Below, piece after piece: positions 36,386 to 49,596 of a stretch of DNA of 64,000 nucleotides (positions within the stretch are counted from its first letter, which is position 1; every line of letters starts with the position of its first letter). The notes beneath the pieces are model-generated. The model saw nothing but the letters and a program-made list of their open reading frames with translations. It ran no database searches and had not been told where the DNA came from. Position numbers and translations under genes: made by a program. The stretch is taken from NCBI GenBank assembly GCA_030159075.1, contig BROG01000106.1, positions 884,001 through 948,000 of the forward strand. The letters are read 5' to 3'. Origin of the DNA: Atrina japonica (lineage: Eukaryota; Mollusca; Bivalvia; Pterioida; Pinnidae).

Positions 36386-37608
36386 AAACCGGACACCTTT
36401 TTTTATTGATAACGATGTCCAAAGCATAATGTAGGAATATAATGAAAATTGGATCAATATAGATGAAAACAGTTTGTTATAATTTGATTAAACGCAAATG
36501 AGTAATTTGATATTTCTGAGATTGATAGAATATGTTATAGTTTCTATGGGTACATTGCATCGGCATTTAGTTTATCGATTTCAATGTGTAAAACTATATG
36601 ACAGAAAATGGAAATATAATCTGACTCTAGATTTTCAATACAACAACATGTTTTGGATAGGATTATGTATCTACTTATTGTTTGATTAAGATAAGATACA
36701 GAAATTAAATGACTTTTCATCAGCATTTATATTTTCAAATGATTGCGTAATGCCTATGGATTTCATATCGACAGATTTCCATTTTTAAAAATGTAATATT
36801 CCTTAATATTTAATATATATATTAATATTTGACGGATACGATAGTTTTTAGCATTTTGTTTCTCCTTTTTTACGAAACTATAACTATTATATTGATAATA
36901 TTTAACAATTGTACTTATTATACCATCTGTTAAAATCATTGTTAAAATCTGATTGGTTGAGAGAGATGTGATAATTTTCAATGTCACCGGCTCAGTTAAC
37001 AAAGATAAAGAAGTCTGGGTGACATTCTAAAACATATCACATACTCCAAAGTTATGCGCATACGGTTCACCTCAGTGAGAGCTTTTCGTCGCAGCAAAAA
37101 CGTTTGTAGAATATTTGTTTTGTAATTTTAGCTTGCTGGTTGATAGTGGGGATGTGAGATATCTATTGTAACATGTTAAAGCAACAAATATGACACTCGG
37201 TATAATAAAATAAATATTACATTCATGAGAGGGTGATATTGTATTTTTTATGAATGTAGTATTTATATAATAGTGTTTTTGTTTTCCATACAATTAAATA
37301 TGACTAAGTTTGTTATGTGATAAAGCAGCAACATTTGTTGTAGAATCTATATTTAACGAATCCTGGTGTGACTGGTCATCAAAAATGTTTCACGCACTTT
37401 TCACCTATAGCTATGTGAGGATAGTACCAGCTTTACTTGGCGTTTCACAACTTATGACCCGAGTCAAAAATGAAACTCCGTCACGCCTTTCTTGACATTT
37501 GGTTTAAAGTTTTATCAATTTGTCTTTTACATGTCGTATCGATCACTTAGCGAACTTCACTTGTTATTAAGTCTTAGGTGTGAGGCGCAATTGTGTTGGC
37601 ACATACTT
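36386..37608. other. Intergenic sequence, nothing recognised
   Basis: AT-rich without credible genes; a TTAATATTTAATATATATATTAATATT-type palindrome lies near 36803-36830. Confidence 0.4.
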
Positions 37609-37772
37609 GCTTGTGAGTCTAATATATTTTAGTTATACCACTGAGAACACTTGTGAGTCTAATACATTTCCGTTATACCACTGAGAACACTTGTGAGTCT
37701 AATACATTTCCATTATACACTAAGAACACTTGTGAGTCTAATACATTTCTGTTATATCGCTGAGAACACTCT
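37609..37772 (+). repeat. Minisatellite, about 44 bp, four units
   Basis: CTTGTGAGTCTAATACATTT, then GTTATACCACTGAGAACA, four times with few changes. There are no unique spacers, so it is not a CRISPR array. Confidence 0.9.
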
Positions 37773-38554
37773 TCAGCATTTGTTTTGGATTGAAATATGT
37801 GAAAAATAAATTGAAATCTAAAATCAATGTACTACGTGTTTCGTGTATTTCAATTATCGTATATATCATTGTTAGTAAGACATAATGGAGCAGTAATAAT
37901 CCAATGACATACATCTTTATTATAGTTATGACGTAATATGTGTACAGTTTATTTGAAAGTCTGTTTCAATTACATACATAAATACATATCAAGAAATGTA
38001 TTGACCCATAGAAAAAAAAACCAAAACAAAAACAGGAATAAACAAACAACCAAAATCTGGTATGTTTACCAAAATCGAGTTTATAATGCGTCGACACAGC
38101 AATAAAAACACTAGTCAATGCCCTTTCGAGGTACGTGTAGTAAATACTTACTGAACAGATTAAATTGATATTTATTTTTGGCATATACCTACATACAAAA
38201 CACAGTTATATATGAATTTCAGAAATATTTTGATATGATTTCAGAAAATGATTTAACTATTTTACCATTTTACAATTTACCAGGAATCTATTTTGCATAG
38301 TAGGCCTATCTACATACAATTCAACTATACAAAAATTAGCACATAAGATTACCTCTTGCTAAACACATGTTTATGTCCATTAAAATTTTTCTTGTAGTTG
38401 TAAATAATGACTCTGGTCGCTTAGATGGAATAATGAATTTGATTTGAGAATACGTGGTATGTCAACAATATGCTGATTAAAATGCTGCAGAAATTAATAA
38501 TATTTTGGCTTCAGCTATGATTTTCGATATTTTGAGTTGAAATGTTGAAATTGA

Positions 38555-39510
38555 GTTGTGATCTTGACTTTTGATCAGAAAATATATACACGATTTGAAC
38601 TATTTTACATGAAAGTTCTATTTTTTCAATTTGAGCTGTAACCTTGACATTTCATCATATGACCTTGAAATTTCACACATATGTTCTTCAGCTCATTCCC
38701 TACAAATAGTCTACACTAACCAATATATACAAGTTCTATAGTTTTTGAGCTATTTTGAGCTGTCACCTTGACCTTTCATCGGATGACCTTGAGGCTCATT
38801 CTCTACAAATCTAACATTTATATAAAAGTTCTATTTTGCATTTGAGCTGTGACCTTGACCTTTCATCGGATGAGAAATACACACATGTTATTCAGCTCAT
38901 TCTCTACAAATCGTCAACAGAAACATATATATAAAAGTTCTATAGTTTTTGAGCTATTTTGAGTTGAAATTTTCAATTTGAGCTGTGACCTCTTTCATCG
39001 GATGACCTTGAAAGTTCACACGTATGTTCTTCACGTCATTCCCTACAAATCTTCAACACTAACATATATATAAAAGTTCTATAGTTTTTGAGCTATTTTG
39101 AAGTGAAATTTTCAATTTGAGCTGTGACTTCAATTTGAGCTGTGACCTTGACCTTTTCATCGAATGACCTTGAAATTTCACACACATGTTATTCAGCTCA
39201 TTCTCTACAAATCGTCAACAGAAACATATATACAAAAATTTGAAAGTTCAGCATTTTGAAGTGAAATTTTCAATTTGATCTGTGACCTTGACCTTTCATT
39301 TGACGACCTTGAAACTTTGCAAAAAAATTCCTCACTAAATTATCTAATTATTTTGATTTTGAATTGAAATTTTTAGAAAATTTTCTCACCTGTGACTTGA
39401 AATGACCATGAAATTTGATGTTAATCCATTACAAATTTTATATGTCTTGTAGTTGTAAATAATGATTTTAAATATTCAAAGGTTTCTGTGACCTTGACCT
39501 GGTGACGCTA
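38555..39510 (+). repeat. Irregular tandem array rich in TGACCTTGA
   Basis: Units of roughly 110-160 bp share AAGTTCTATAGTTTTTGAGC, TTGAGCTGTGACCTTGACCT, TTCATCGGATGACCTTGAAA and TCATTC(C/T)CTACAAATC. Eight exact TGACCTTGA sites can be counted. Coding potential is nil. It lies between C1q genes B1 and C. Confidence 0.8.
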
Positions 39511-40675
39511 GATGAAAATGAACAACTTTCTAATGCAATAATGCTTAGTTTCTGAGATATGAATTTTTGTCATTTTTAGATTTGAGAGCCCCTAGCGAGC
39601 GTTTCTGGGGACACTCAGATGAAATTTGAAATCAACAATTCAGCCTTTGCTGATTAGAAAATGCCAAACAGATTTGCTCTAGCTTCAATTACCCACATAA
39701 TGAAAAAAGTGATAAAGGGCGATAATCGGGAAGGAAAGGTGATAATGAAAAATTTCAAAAATATAAATGTTCCTGTGCACAAACGCTGAAAATTTGAGCA
39801 AAATCGGCTGAATAATAAAATCTACTATAAAAAAAGTGATAATATAATAATAATAAATCATTGGGTGTACAAGTGCCCTAATAATTGTGATTATAAAAAT
39901 CATTGTGTACATGCTATAAATTTATAACTTTGTCTTGTCTTGTGATAAGGGAATAGATTGACAACGGTTCGGAATTTGGAACTTGCTGCCGGATATGACT
40001 TTCCTGTAGTTTGTCACATTGTATGTTCACGTGCAAATACACACTGCTCTAAGTAATAAGGAAATAGATCCGAACTTCATAAATACAGATGTTATTCCTT
40101 CACGCACTTAAAGAAGTGCATTTGAATTTTGTAGAAATGGCCTAGAAGCAGGCAAAGGGTGATTAATCGATAGTATAAGTTGTTAAAGTTATAATGTTAA
40201 ATATTATTATTTTATATTGTCTTGCATTAAATAAAGAAATGTGAGGAAAAATATCAATGTTTGGTTGCTAAAGTAAAACTTGTATGTGAATTAAACATTT
40301 CTTAATAGTGTTATGTCTAATAGATATTTATACAAATACGTGTATATAATTTTTAAATAACACACTGTAGTAACTAACTAGCTAACTAGCATGGTTTCCA
40401 TGGTTACCAACATTGTCAACAAATAATTAGCAAAAATTCACCATTTTTATAAAAGTATTGTCCGATTTACATAAGATGGCGGGGCGGAGTAACCTTTCTA
40501 TTATCATACGGATGATTCTACACACTTCTCAGTTATGTCAAAATACACGGGAAAAACGTTTTATTCCTCACTGGATAATCTCTTATGTTTGGTGACAAGA
40601 AGGAAGATTGCTGTAGTCAGTTTAATTTTAATCTTATGCTTTATTGTCTAAAATTTAAACTCGTCCAGGTAAAAA

Positions 40676-40810
40676 ATGGGTTTAAAAGACTCCACTCCGC
40701 CAGGTTATTTAGATTTTGCTATAATTCCTTCTTTAAATCGAGGCTATAGAGGGAAAGAACCAAATTTTTCTGATATGACTGGTTCTTTTCTAAATAATAT
40801 AAAAATCTAA
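40676..40810 (+). CDS. Unrecognised 44-residue open frame
   Basis: MGLKDSTPPGYLDFAII opens a balanced, low-Ile/Tyr composition frame ending NNIKI, unlike the AT-driven frames around it. It could be an exon or a mobile-element remnant; no family is recognised and no splice partner found. Listed only because the composition looks translated. Confidence 0.2.
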   Translation: MGLKDSTPPGYLDFAIIPSLNRGYRGKEPNFSDMTGSFLNNIKI

Positions 40811-41550
40811 TTTTTAGACTCTTTTATTTTTTTATATAAATCATGAACTTTTCACCATATTTTGAGAAATTATAATTTGTTAGTATATTAAATATTTTAT
40901 TATATTTTGTATGGTACTATCAACTAAATTATATGGATTTGTTATTGCTTAAACAAATTGTTATCTGTAGTTAAGATACCTGTACATGTATTTATAAATC
41001 CCTCCTATAACATTTAGCAAAGAAAACGTACAAATTGTTTTTTATAATTATAAAACTACAGCATGGTGCCTTTAGATACAAAACAACATATTTAAACTCT
41101 ATTACAGAACATTATCAGGGTTTTTCCATCCTATCATAGGGGCGAAACAAGGCTCCATTACTATTGCAAAACTGCATTTGTTCCCCATTTGCGGTCGAAA
41201 TTTCTCAATTAAAGTCAAATGACAATGAATTTGAAAAGATTCTTGTATTTTCAAGCAGTTTTATGTATAAATTTACCAAATTGCAATAAAATTTTGCTAA
41301 TATTCAAAAGACCCAGACCTCATTCCAAAAAAGTGTGAAAAATCCATGAATATACATGTATTCAAATTGAAGTTTAGTAAAGAACAACATACATGTATAT
41401 ATCATCTTCCAATACAAAACAGCACACAATACCATTTACATGTATTCTAAATACAGAAAAGTGCCGTTTTTAATACTGAGTAACATATTTCCATATGCTG
41501 AACAATCTGATTTACACTTGTTGTGTAATGTTAGAATTTCATTATCTACT

Positions 41551-41692
<142 letters not shown>

Positions 41693-42989
41693 GTTTTCCA
41701 TATAAGCTTTTGTAGTTCAAGGCAATGAAATGTTTAATGCAGGATGATATATGTCACTAAACATGTAGAACTATTGAATTTTGATTCATTAAATGAATTT
41801 TCCATATTTCTTTAGTAGTCAGAATGCAGCCCCTTGCCAGATAATGTTGTAGCTTTCTCCATCTGAATTAAATAAGGAGAGAGCTAACTTTGGAAATTCC
41901 AATCATTCAATATGATATATTGTTGCCCGAAAGCTCTACTTGGACACATAATGCTCAACATCAAACAGCATGGTCTGTAATTAAAATGAATGAACATGAA
42001 TCTGTCTCTTTCAAATTAGAATAAGAGGTCCAACAAGCATTACTGGTTACCAGAGTCAAATCATACCCTGTTTTGGCCCCTTTTGAAGCCCCTGTGGTTA
42101 CTAGCCTCTTGTTGTACACAAATATAATGCAGTTTCACATGCTGATATTTCCTGTCAAGATAAGTTAAAACTGAATTACTCTTAAGAATTCAAAAATGTA
42201 AAATGTAATGTTCATGAAAAACATATATTTTCGATTTTTTGATAAGTGCTTGTGACCATGACCTTAGACTCAGGTCCTTGACACATTGTCGCCATGATCC
42301 TTAAATGATTCCTGACAGACAAATTTCATGTATACAAAAAAGTCAAATAGTTTTGGGTTATTAAGCCATTTGTGTATAACTGTAGCCTACCCTGTCATTT
42401 GAAATGCCTAGGTCTACTAAAGTATTGTTTATGTCAACACATTTCAATTTCATTCACAAATTTTGAGGATATTATTACTATTATTGCTACACCTATATAA
42501 CTGATAGATGAATATGGTGTAAAGCACCGTTTATGCAAGTGTCGGTATGTATAGATTTTTCGAGATCAATATACCATTTAAACCCGCTCAGGACGAGACT
42601 GTAGTTAGTTTATAAATAATAGCGATAAACATGTGTCCTCTTTAACGCGTCCTCGTTTAAAATTTATTTATCTATCTTGTTTACCAATACCTGGATATAC
42701 CTATTCTGCAATGTATATCAGTTAATTTATAAATTATTCCCAACATAAAAATAATCGTTTTAACAGTACGGTTGTAGACAGTTTAATATAGCATACAAAT
42801 ATAACGAATATGAAACTATGGCTTTGTGCAAACTTATTTTTAATAATTTTTGAAAATGTTGTATATACATGTATATATTACAATCATATTATAATTCGTT
42901 TCTAAAGTTATATGTACAGATGATAATGGTTGTGATAAAGTTTGACTCTGTATGTGTTTTACATCATAATTTATGAATCATATAAACAC

Positions 42990-43115
42990 ATACAGAGTAC
43001 GGAGGTCCGGAAGACCAAGAGGCGGGATCAGGTGCATCGGAGGAGTAAGCATCCGCTGTCGACCGGTCACATTCGCCGTTACTCTACAGTCAACTTCAAT
43101 GACAGACAAGTAAGG
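42990..43115 (-). mobile_element. Penelope-like 3' tail fragment
   Basis: Contains the reverse of ACCTGATCCCGCCTCTTGGT and GACCGGTCGACAG, the same tail boxes as in the 52-kb copy. It lies about 190 bp upstream of C1q gene C and so forms part of its promoter region. Confidence 0.65.
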
Positions 43116-43306
43116 AATAAACTTCCGCCACAATTTATATTGACATAGATTTGGTTTTAATAAGAAAATAAATTGCCAAATTTTCGTAGTGCCCGCTTTA
43201 TGACAATAAAGTTGACCTATTGAGATTATCAGTGTGTTGACGTCTTATCAATACTTTCAAGACATTTCTTGTTCTTAACTGTTTAGAAACCATTACAATA
43301 AGGAAA

Positions 43307-44468
<1,162 letters not shown>

Positions 44469-44499
44469 GTTTGTTGATTGTTACCTATATAGCAATAAA

Positions 44500-45899
44500 A
44501 TCAGTTACCTCGAGTATTTTGATATTGTTATTCTATACTACTGAAAAATCATTTGTTTACAATGGAGATCATTTTTATTAGAATGTTAATTATAGAATTC
44601 TTAATAACGCATGGTTACCCAAACTAAAATTGGGTTACTGTCCCTGAACTGTTAATTGTAAATAAAACTTGCCATTTTGGTTATCATCTTTAATACCATG
44701 ATAAAAAGAAATAAACTGTAAGCAGCAAACTTGTCAGCAAAGTGTGTTCTACAAATTAATATGTCACAGGACCAAAATCGTCAATCAATCGGAATAATTG
44801 CCCTAAGTAAAATTTTCACCCTTTTCGTCTCTTTTGTTTACTTTTACGAAAACTTCTTCTCTGAAACTACTGAGCCACATTAATTCAGTGAAGAAAGATC
44901 TACAAATTTTTCACTTGACAAAAATGATCAGTTGACCCTTTAATCGAGTTATTGCCTTTTAATGCATTTTTTTCACAAATTTTCGTCCGTTTTATAAAAT
45001 ATTACCAGATATAACCACCAACGAACCGCCATGGCTAAAAATATAAAGAAGGAGTGAAATGTTTTTTGAATTCGTCGCAAGAAACAATGGGCCAATGTGC
45101 GAATGAAAATGGGGATGGGACCAAAATAGGGGTACAAAATATACATCTTAATGTATATTCCTTTTTATGCTGGCAATATTGCAAATATTTGCTTGTGTCT
45201 TCAAGTTTTCTTTTCTTCATGCCGTGAAAATACCACTACCAAGCTGCTGGTTGTTCTTAATTTTCGTTTATCTTGTCCATGTCGTTGTAATGGCTGTTTT
45301 CATATAAACATTTTTATGAATTAGTCGACACATGTTGATAAATAATCCTGTTGAAACTCTCTTTTAGTTTGATATAAGATGTCATCAACGGCAATTGTTT
45401 TAAAACATTTTCAACAATTAAAAATAAATACAGTATTTCTCTGACGTAACCATTATATACATGTGACCTCTAGGTCAAACACTAGAACATTTGCCATGCA
45501 TAATTAAATAATTACTGAAGCAATGACTAATTAGGCGATCATTATTATTCACACGAAATGAATTATTCCATTCTTTTCCGCATAAATATGAACTTGCGTC
45601 TGATTCCGTGTTCGAGTAACAAATGCTTCCTTGACACTCGGTTATCTCCGTAAATATACCGAAAGTTAATTTATGACGGAGTATTCAAATGGTATACGTT
45701 TGGCAAGTTAATTCTAATAATACGCTGCATTTATTCTTTTAACCACCAGATGTCTTTCGAATGTATCTGAAATAGAATGTTGCAGAAAATCTACTTGTAA
45801 ACTTTTCGTCAACAACAGCTTATGTTGCTTTAATACTAGAAGACAGTACGCGATATATGTATATAATCACGTCTTATTACATGGAAATGGAAGGAAGAA
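44500..45899. other. Intergenic sequence, nothing recognised
   Basis: No open frame with protein-like composition, no repeat family recognised between C1q gene C and the Penelope-like copy. Confidence 0.5.
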
Positions 45900-47200
45900 A
45901 TGTATGGACCTCGTTATACCAAGCCTTTATCTATTTTGCTTACAAAACGTCTAACACATATTAAACAAAGTCTTCAGAAGTACTGTATAACGGTCTACTC
46001 AAGAAGCGGAGTCAATCAGATGTGGATCCTAAAGAATTCAAAGGAAATGTTAGAACATTTAAAATCTCCAAATTTCAAACATATAACAAGCACCAAGTCT
46101 CTTGATTTTTCGAACCCTCATCAATCCCTCATAAAAAACTCAAAAAATGATTAACATATATTATACAAAACTCCTTTGTATACAAAAATGGAAATCGCAG
46201 ATATAAGTATTTTGTGTTAGATCATGAAGAACCTTATTTTGTCAAGGAACACTCTGATTTCAATAACAAGTACACTGAAGACGATATTATCAAGATGGGT
46301 TTTCTAGTAGACAACATCGTGGGTTTTTCGGGAAAAGTTTTCCAGCACATTGTCGGCATTCCATTGGGTACCAATTGTGCACCTCTCTTGGCTGATACAT
46401 TTTTGTATTCATATGAAGCGGAATTTATACAGTCTCTGCTCTTTAAAGGAAATAAACAGTTAGCATCTCGGTTCAGTTTCATTTACAGGTATATCGACGA
46501 TGTTCTGTCCATACATAATTCAGAAGTTCAGAATTATCTCGGCCAGATGTATCCTGTTGAGCTAGAGATCAATGAGACGACCGAGGGTAACACATCTGCT
46601 TCTTACCTAGATTTACTCCTGTCGATTGGAAAAGACGGTCAACTTCACACATCCCTCTATGACAAATGAGACGATTTCAATTTCCATATCACAAACTTCC
46701 TATTTCTAAGTAGTAATATTCCATCTTCTCCTGCCTATGGCGTTTTCATTTCACAACTTATACGTTATGCCAGGGCATGCTTTTCTTATGAATGTTTTAT
46801 TCTGAGAGGTAAACGACTAGCCAATAAACTACTTACACAAGGTTACGTTTTTGAACGCTGGGAATCGTCGTTTAAGAAGTTTTATGGTCGATACGGGGGA
46901 TCTAGTTAGACATTATGAAGTCCCCCTCTCAGAGATATTAGATAGTATTCTGGATCACGGACACAGACAGTGACTCCCTATCACCAATCATGCTTGTCAC
47001 CGACCTCATCACCAAACTTGACCTTTTTACCAAATTTGACCCGTTCATCGAACTAGAAAGGTTTCCATGGAACATTTGCGTTTGGTGTGACATTCCAACA
47101 GAAGATGCTTGCTCCTTCCGGACACCTGGTCTTATCCCGTTTGGAATTCGTAATTGTTCTTCATGTTGAGACCATTTGCACATCTAATTCGTCGTGTTAT
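45900..47200 (+). mobile_element. Penelope-like reverse transcriptase copy, 5' truncated
   Basis: Begins mid-protein at KPLSILLTK (45915) and continues through SRSGVNQMWILKNS, VGIPLGTNCAPLLAD at 46355 and the intact catalytic FIYRYIDDVLSI near 46485, to LLTQGY and KKFYGRYG at about 46890. A stop interrupts YDK-DDFNF at 46667-46669 where other copies have an Arg codon. There are shifts near 46110 and 46185 and a lost YTT block in FSTLYTTIPH. The 3' tail includes the ACCAAA-TTGACC stretches and the CCTTCCGGACACCTGG box shared with 17.5-17.9 kb. It faces the next copy (47315-48308) tail to tail. Confidence 0.82.
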
Positions 47201-47314
47201 AATGCACTTGAGTTTTGATTATTGATTGGTATTACTTCAATTTCACTTAGAATATTGGACAGGTCATATCAAATTACAGGAGTATTGCTGTCCAACCTGT
47301 GTGGACACGCAGTC

Positions 47315-48308
47315 TCATGAACATATACAAAATCTCAGATACCAAAGCACAAATCAACAGAATGTTTAGGACATAGATATAAATCCGGTAAAAATGGACA
47401 AACACGGACCTCTGGAAACCAAGAGGTGGGATCAGATGCCATTGAGGAGTAAGCATCCCGTGTCGACCGGTCACACCTGCCGTGAGTCCATAGTCCGATG
47501 AAATACGTGAGGAGTGTATCCTCATCACAATTGGTACAGACGTCTCAACAGCCGCAAACGAAAAGGCAACTCAACATTTCACTTAGTGAAACAGAGTAGT
47601 CGCAAACAACACTATTATACCGACCGTAAAATTTGCGGAATGTTGACATTAAACGCGGTTTTCGATATCCCTGTGTCAATACTTTGTCAGTGAGTAGTTT
47701 ACCCCTGTATATGAAATCTTCATATGTTGTACACGCCCTTGCATATCGGATCATTTGGGAAATATAAACTCCATATGCGGGTGACTGAGTGATATTACTA
47801 CTTATATGTGGAAAATTTACGATGGGAAAGCTGAAATCATTGCGTTTGTCGTGAAGCCTAGTCGCTAATTTCCCGTCTGTGTCTGTATTAAGTAAAATGT
47901 CTAAGTATGAAGCGTTTGTACTTGATTCTGTTGTATCTTTAATTTCTAGTTCGCTGAGATATATCGCATTGACCTTATGTATGAAAATTGTCATTATTAA
48001 TTGACAAAACGTCGTCGATATATCTAAATGTCAAATTAAAGGACACCGCTCACTTTTTCTTCTTTTGATTCAGCAGTTTCTGAATGAAGTCTGTTTCGTA
48101 TGAATAAATGAACAGGTCGGCCAATAAAGGAGCACAATTGGTTCCCATAGGAATGCCGACAGTTTGTTGAAAGACCACGTCTCCGAACATTACAAATTCC
48201 AGCATGTTTTTATATCAACTTCAGTATATTTATGTGTAGAATCAGAGTGGTGTTTGACGAAATAAGTATCCTGATAGCCAATCACTAGATATTGAAATTT
48301 TCGGGTAC
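47315..48308 (-). mobile_element. Penelope-like reverse transcriptase copy, 5' truncated
   Basis: Minus-strand copy whose sequence closely follows the element at 52-54.8 kb: tail (47330-47544), an open stretch 47545-47994 with ELEIKDTTESS, NASYLDILLN and [16 protein letters not shown], then the RT core (RYIDD region near 48010, GIPMGTNCAPLLAD near 48150). It stops abruptly at 48308, inside the region encoding the KYLVIGYQ block. That is the 5' truncation usual for target-primed retroelements. Several lesions interrupt the 48.0-48.3 kb part. Confidence 0.8.
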
Positions 48309-49025
48309 TACCAAAGTTATATTGTATCAATCACTGAGCAACAGACCCTGGCCCAAGTTAAACTTAATCCTTGGTTATGATATTTAACCGAGGTTTAAAT
48401 TTTGCAAATAGATGATCAACAGGGCCCTGGTCTATACATGGCGTCCGTGTAAATTATTCAATATGACGAAACAAAAAAGGATCGAAAAAAGGCGTACATG
48501 ATTTAAAATTTCTGATAAATATATAATTTTTATAAACTCAGTGATGCAATTACGAAATGTCTTAAAGTTTGATTTGTATTGCATTCCCTTAAAACAATAC
48601 AAATTAACGAGAAAGTTAATAAAATGTAACAAACTATAATCAATTACAGTGATGTTATTGTATGATATTATAAACAAAAAGAAAATTATAACTTATCACA
48701 TTATGTTACAAATAAGTCCACCTAAAAGGACCGGTGACATTTGGGAGAAGAGAACATGAACGATATTTTAAACCTCCTTTTAACTGTTTTGTCAGCAGGA
48801 AAAAAGATTAATATGTTATATTGCATATTTCTACAATCCAGCTAACCATTGATAAAACCGATGTGGTTCACCGAATTTCAGACGTTATGGTTATCTTAAT
48901 GTATGGTGGATATAATGGCAAATTTAGTATGCCTTAACGAGAAATAAATGGATTTTGTCAATTTTACAGAAAATGCATCGAAATGAATAGACTCTTTACC
49001 GACAACTTCCGTAATTTCGTACAAA
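48309..49025. other. Intergenic sequence, nothing recognised
   Basis: AT-rich stretch between the truncation point of the Penelope-like copy and the 80-bp tandem array. Confidence 0.5.
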
Positions 49026-49345
49026 ACACAAAGCATACTCAATGAAACACAAATCGTACATAGGGAACAATTTGTCCTTCATTGGTTACTATTTGTCTTG
49101 TTATAAAACACAAAGCATACCCAATGAAACACAAATCGTACATAGGGAACATTTGTTACTATTTTACTATTTGTCTTGTTATAAAACACAAAGCATACCC
49201 AATGAAACACAAATCGTACATAGGTTACAATTTGTCCTTCATTGGTTACTATTTGCCTTGTTATAAAACACAAAGCATACCCAATGAAACACAAATCGTA
49301 CATAGGTCACAATTTGTCCTTCATTGGTTACTATTTGTCTTGGGC
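49026..49345 (+). repeat. Tandem array, about 80 bp, four units
   Basis: CACAAAGCATACCCAATGAA, ACACAAATCGTACATAGG, AATTTGTCCTTCATTGGTTA and CTATTTGTCTTGTTATAAAA recur nearly unchanged; one unit has a short internal change (49150-49170). It lies 250 bp downstream of C1q gene D. Confidence 0.9.
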
Positions 49346-49596
49346 ACAAAAAGTCTTGGACAAAATACTTTTTGATACTACTCGGAAATGTTTGTGCGCA
49401 GATGAGATTAGTAGGAATGCAGTTATCGGGAAAGTGTCTTATATACCAGTGTTTTTATGAACAAAGCAGAAAAAAGATATAATGATTTTACGAGATATAA
49501 ATCTTGACTGCAAGAAATATATGTAGTTCAGCAGTTGAGAGCAGATAATATACCAGTATATAAAAACCACTAGGAAAACTCATATTACATAATCAT

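Noticed and set aside
36745..36765. Match GCGTAATGCCTATGG to the left arm of the long-TIR element
   Set aside because: Only about 15 bases agree and neighbouring arm sequence is absent; probably chance.
37609..37772. Possible CRISPR-like array
   Set aside because: Units are directly adjacent with no unique spacers, in a eukaryotic genome; also true of 49026-49345.
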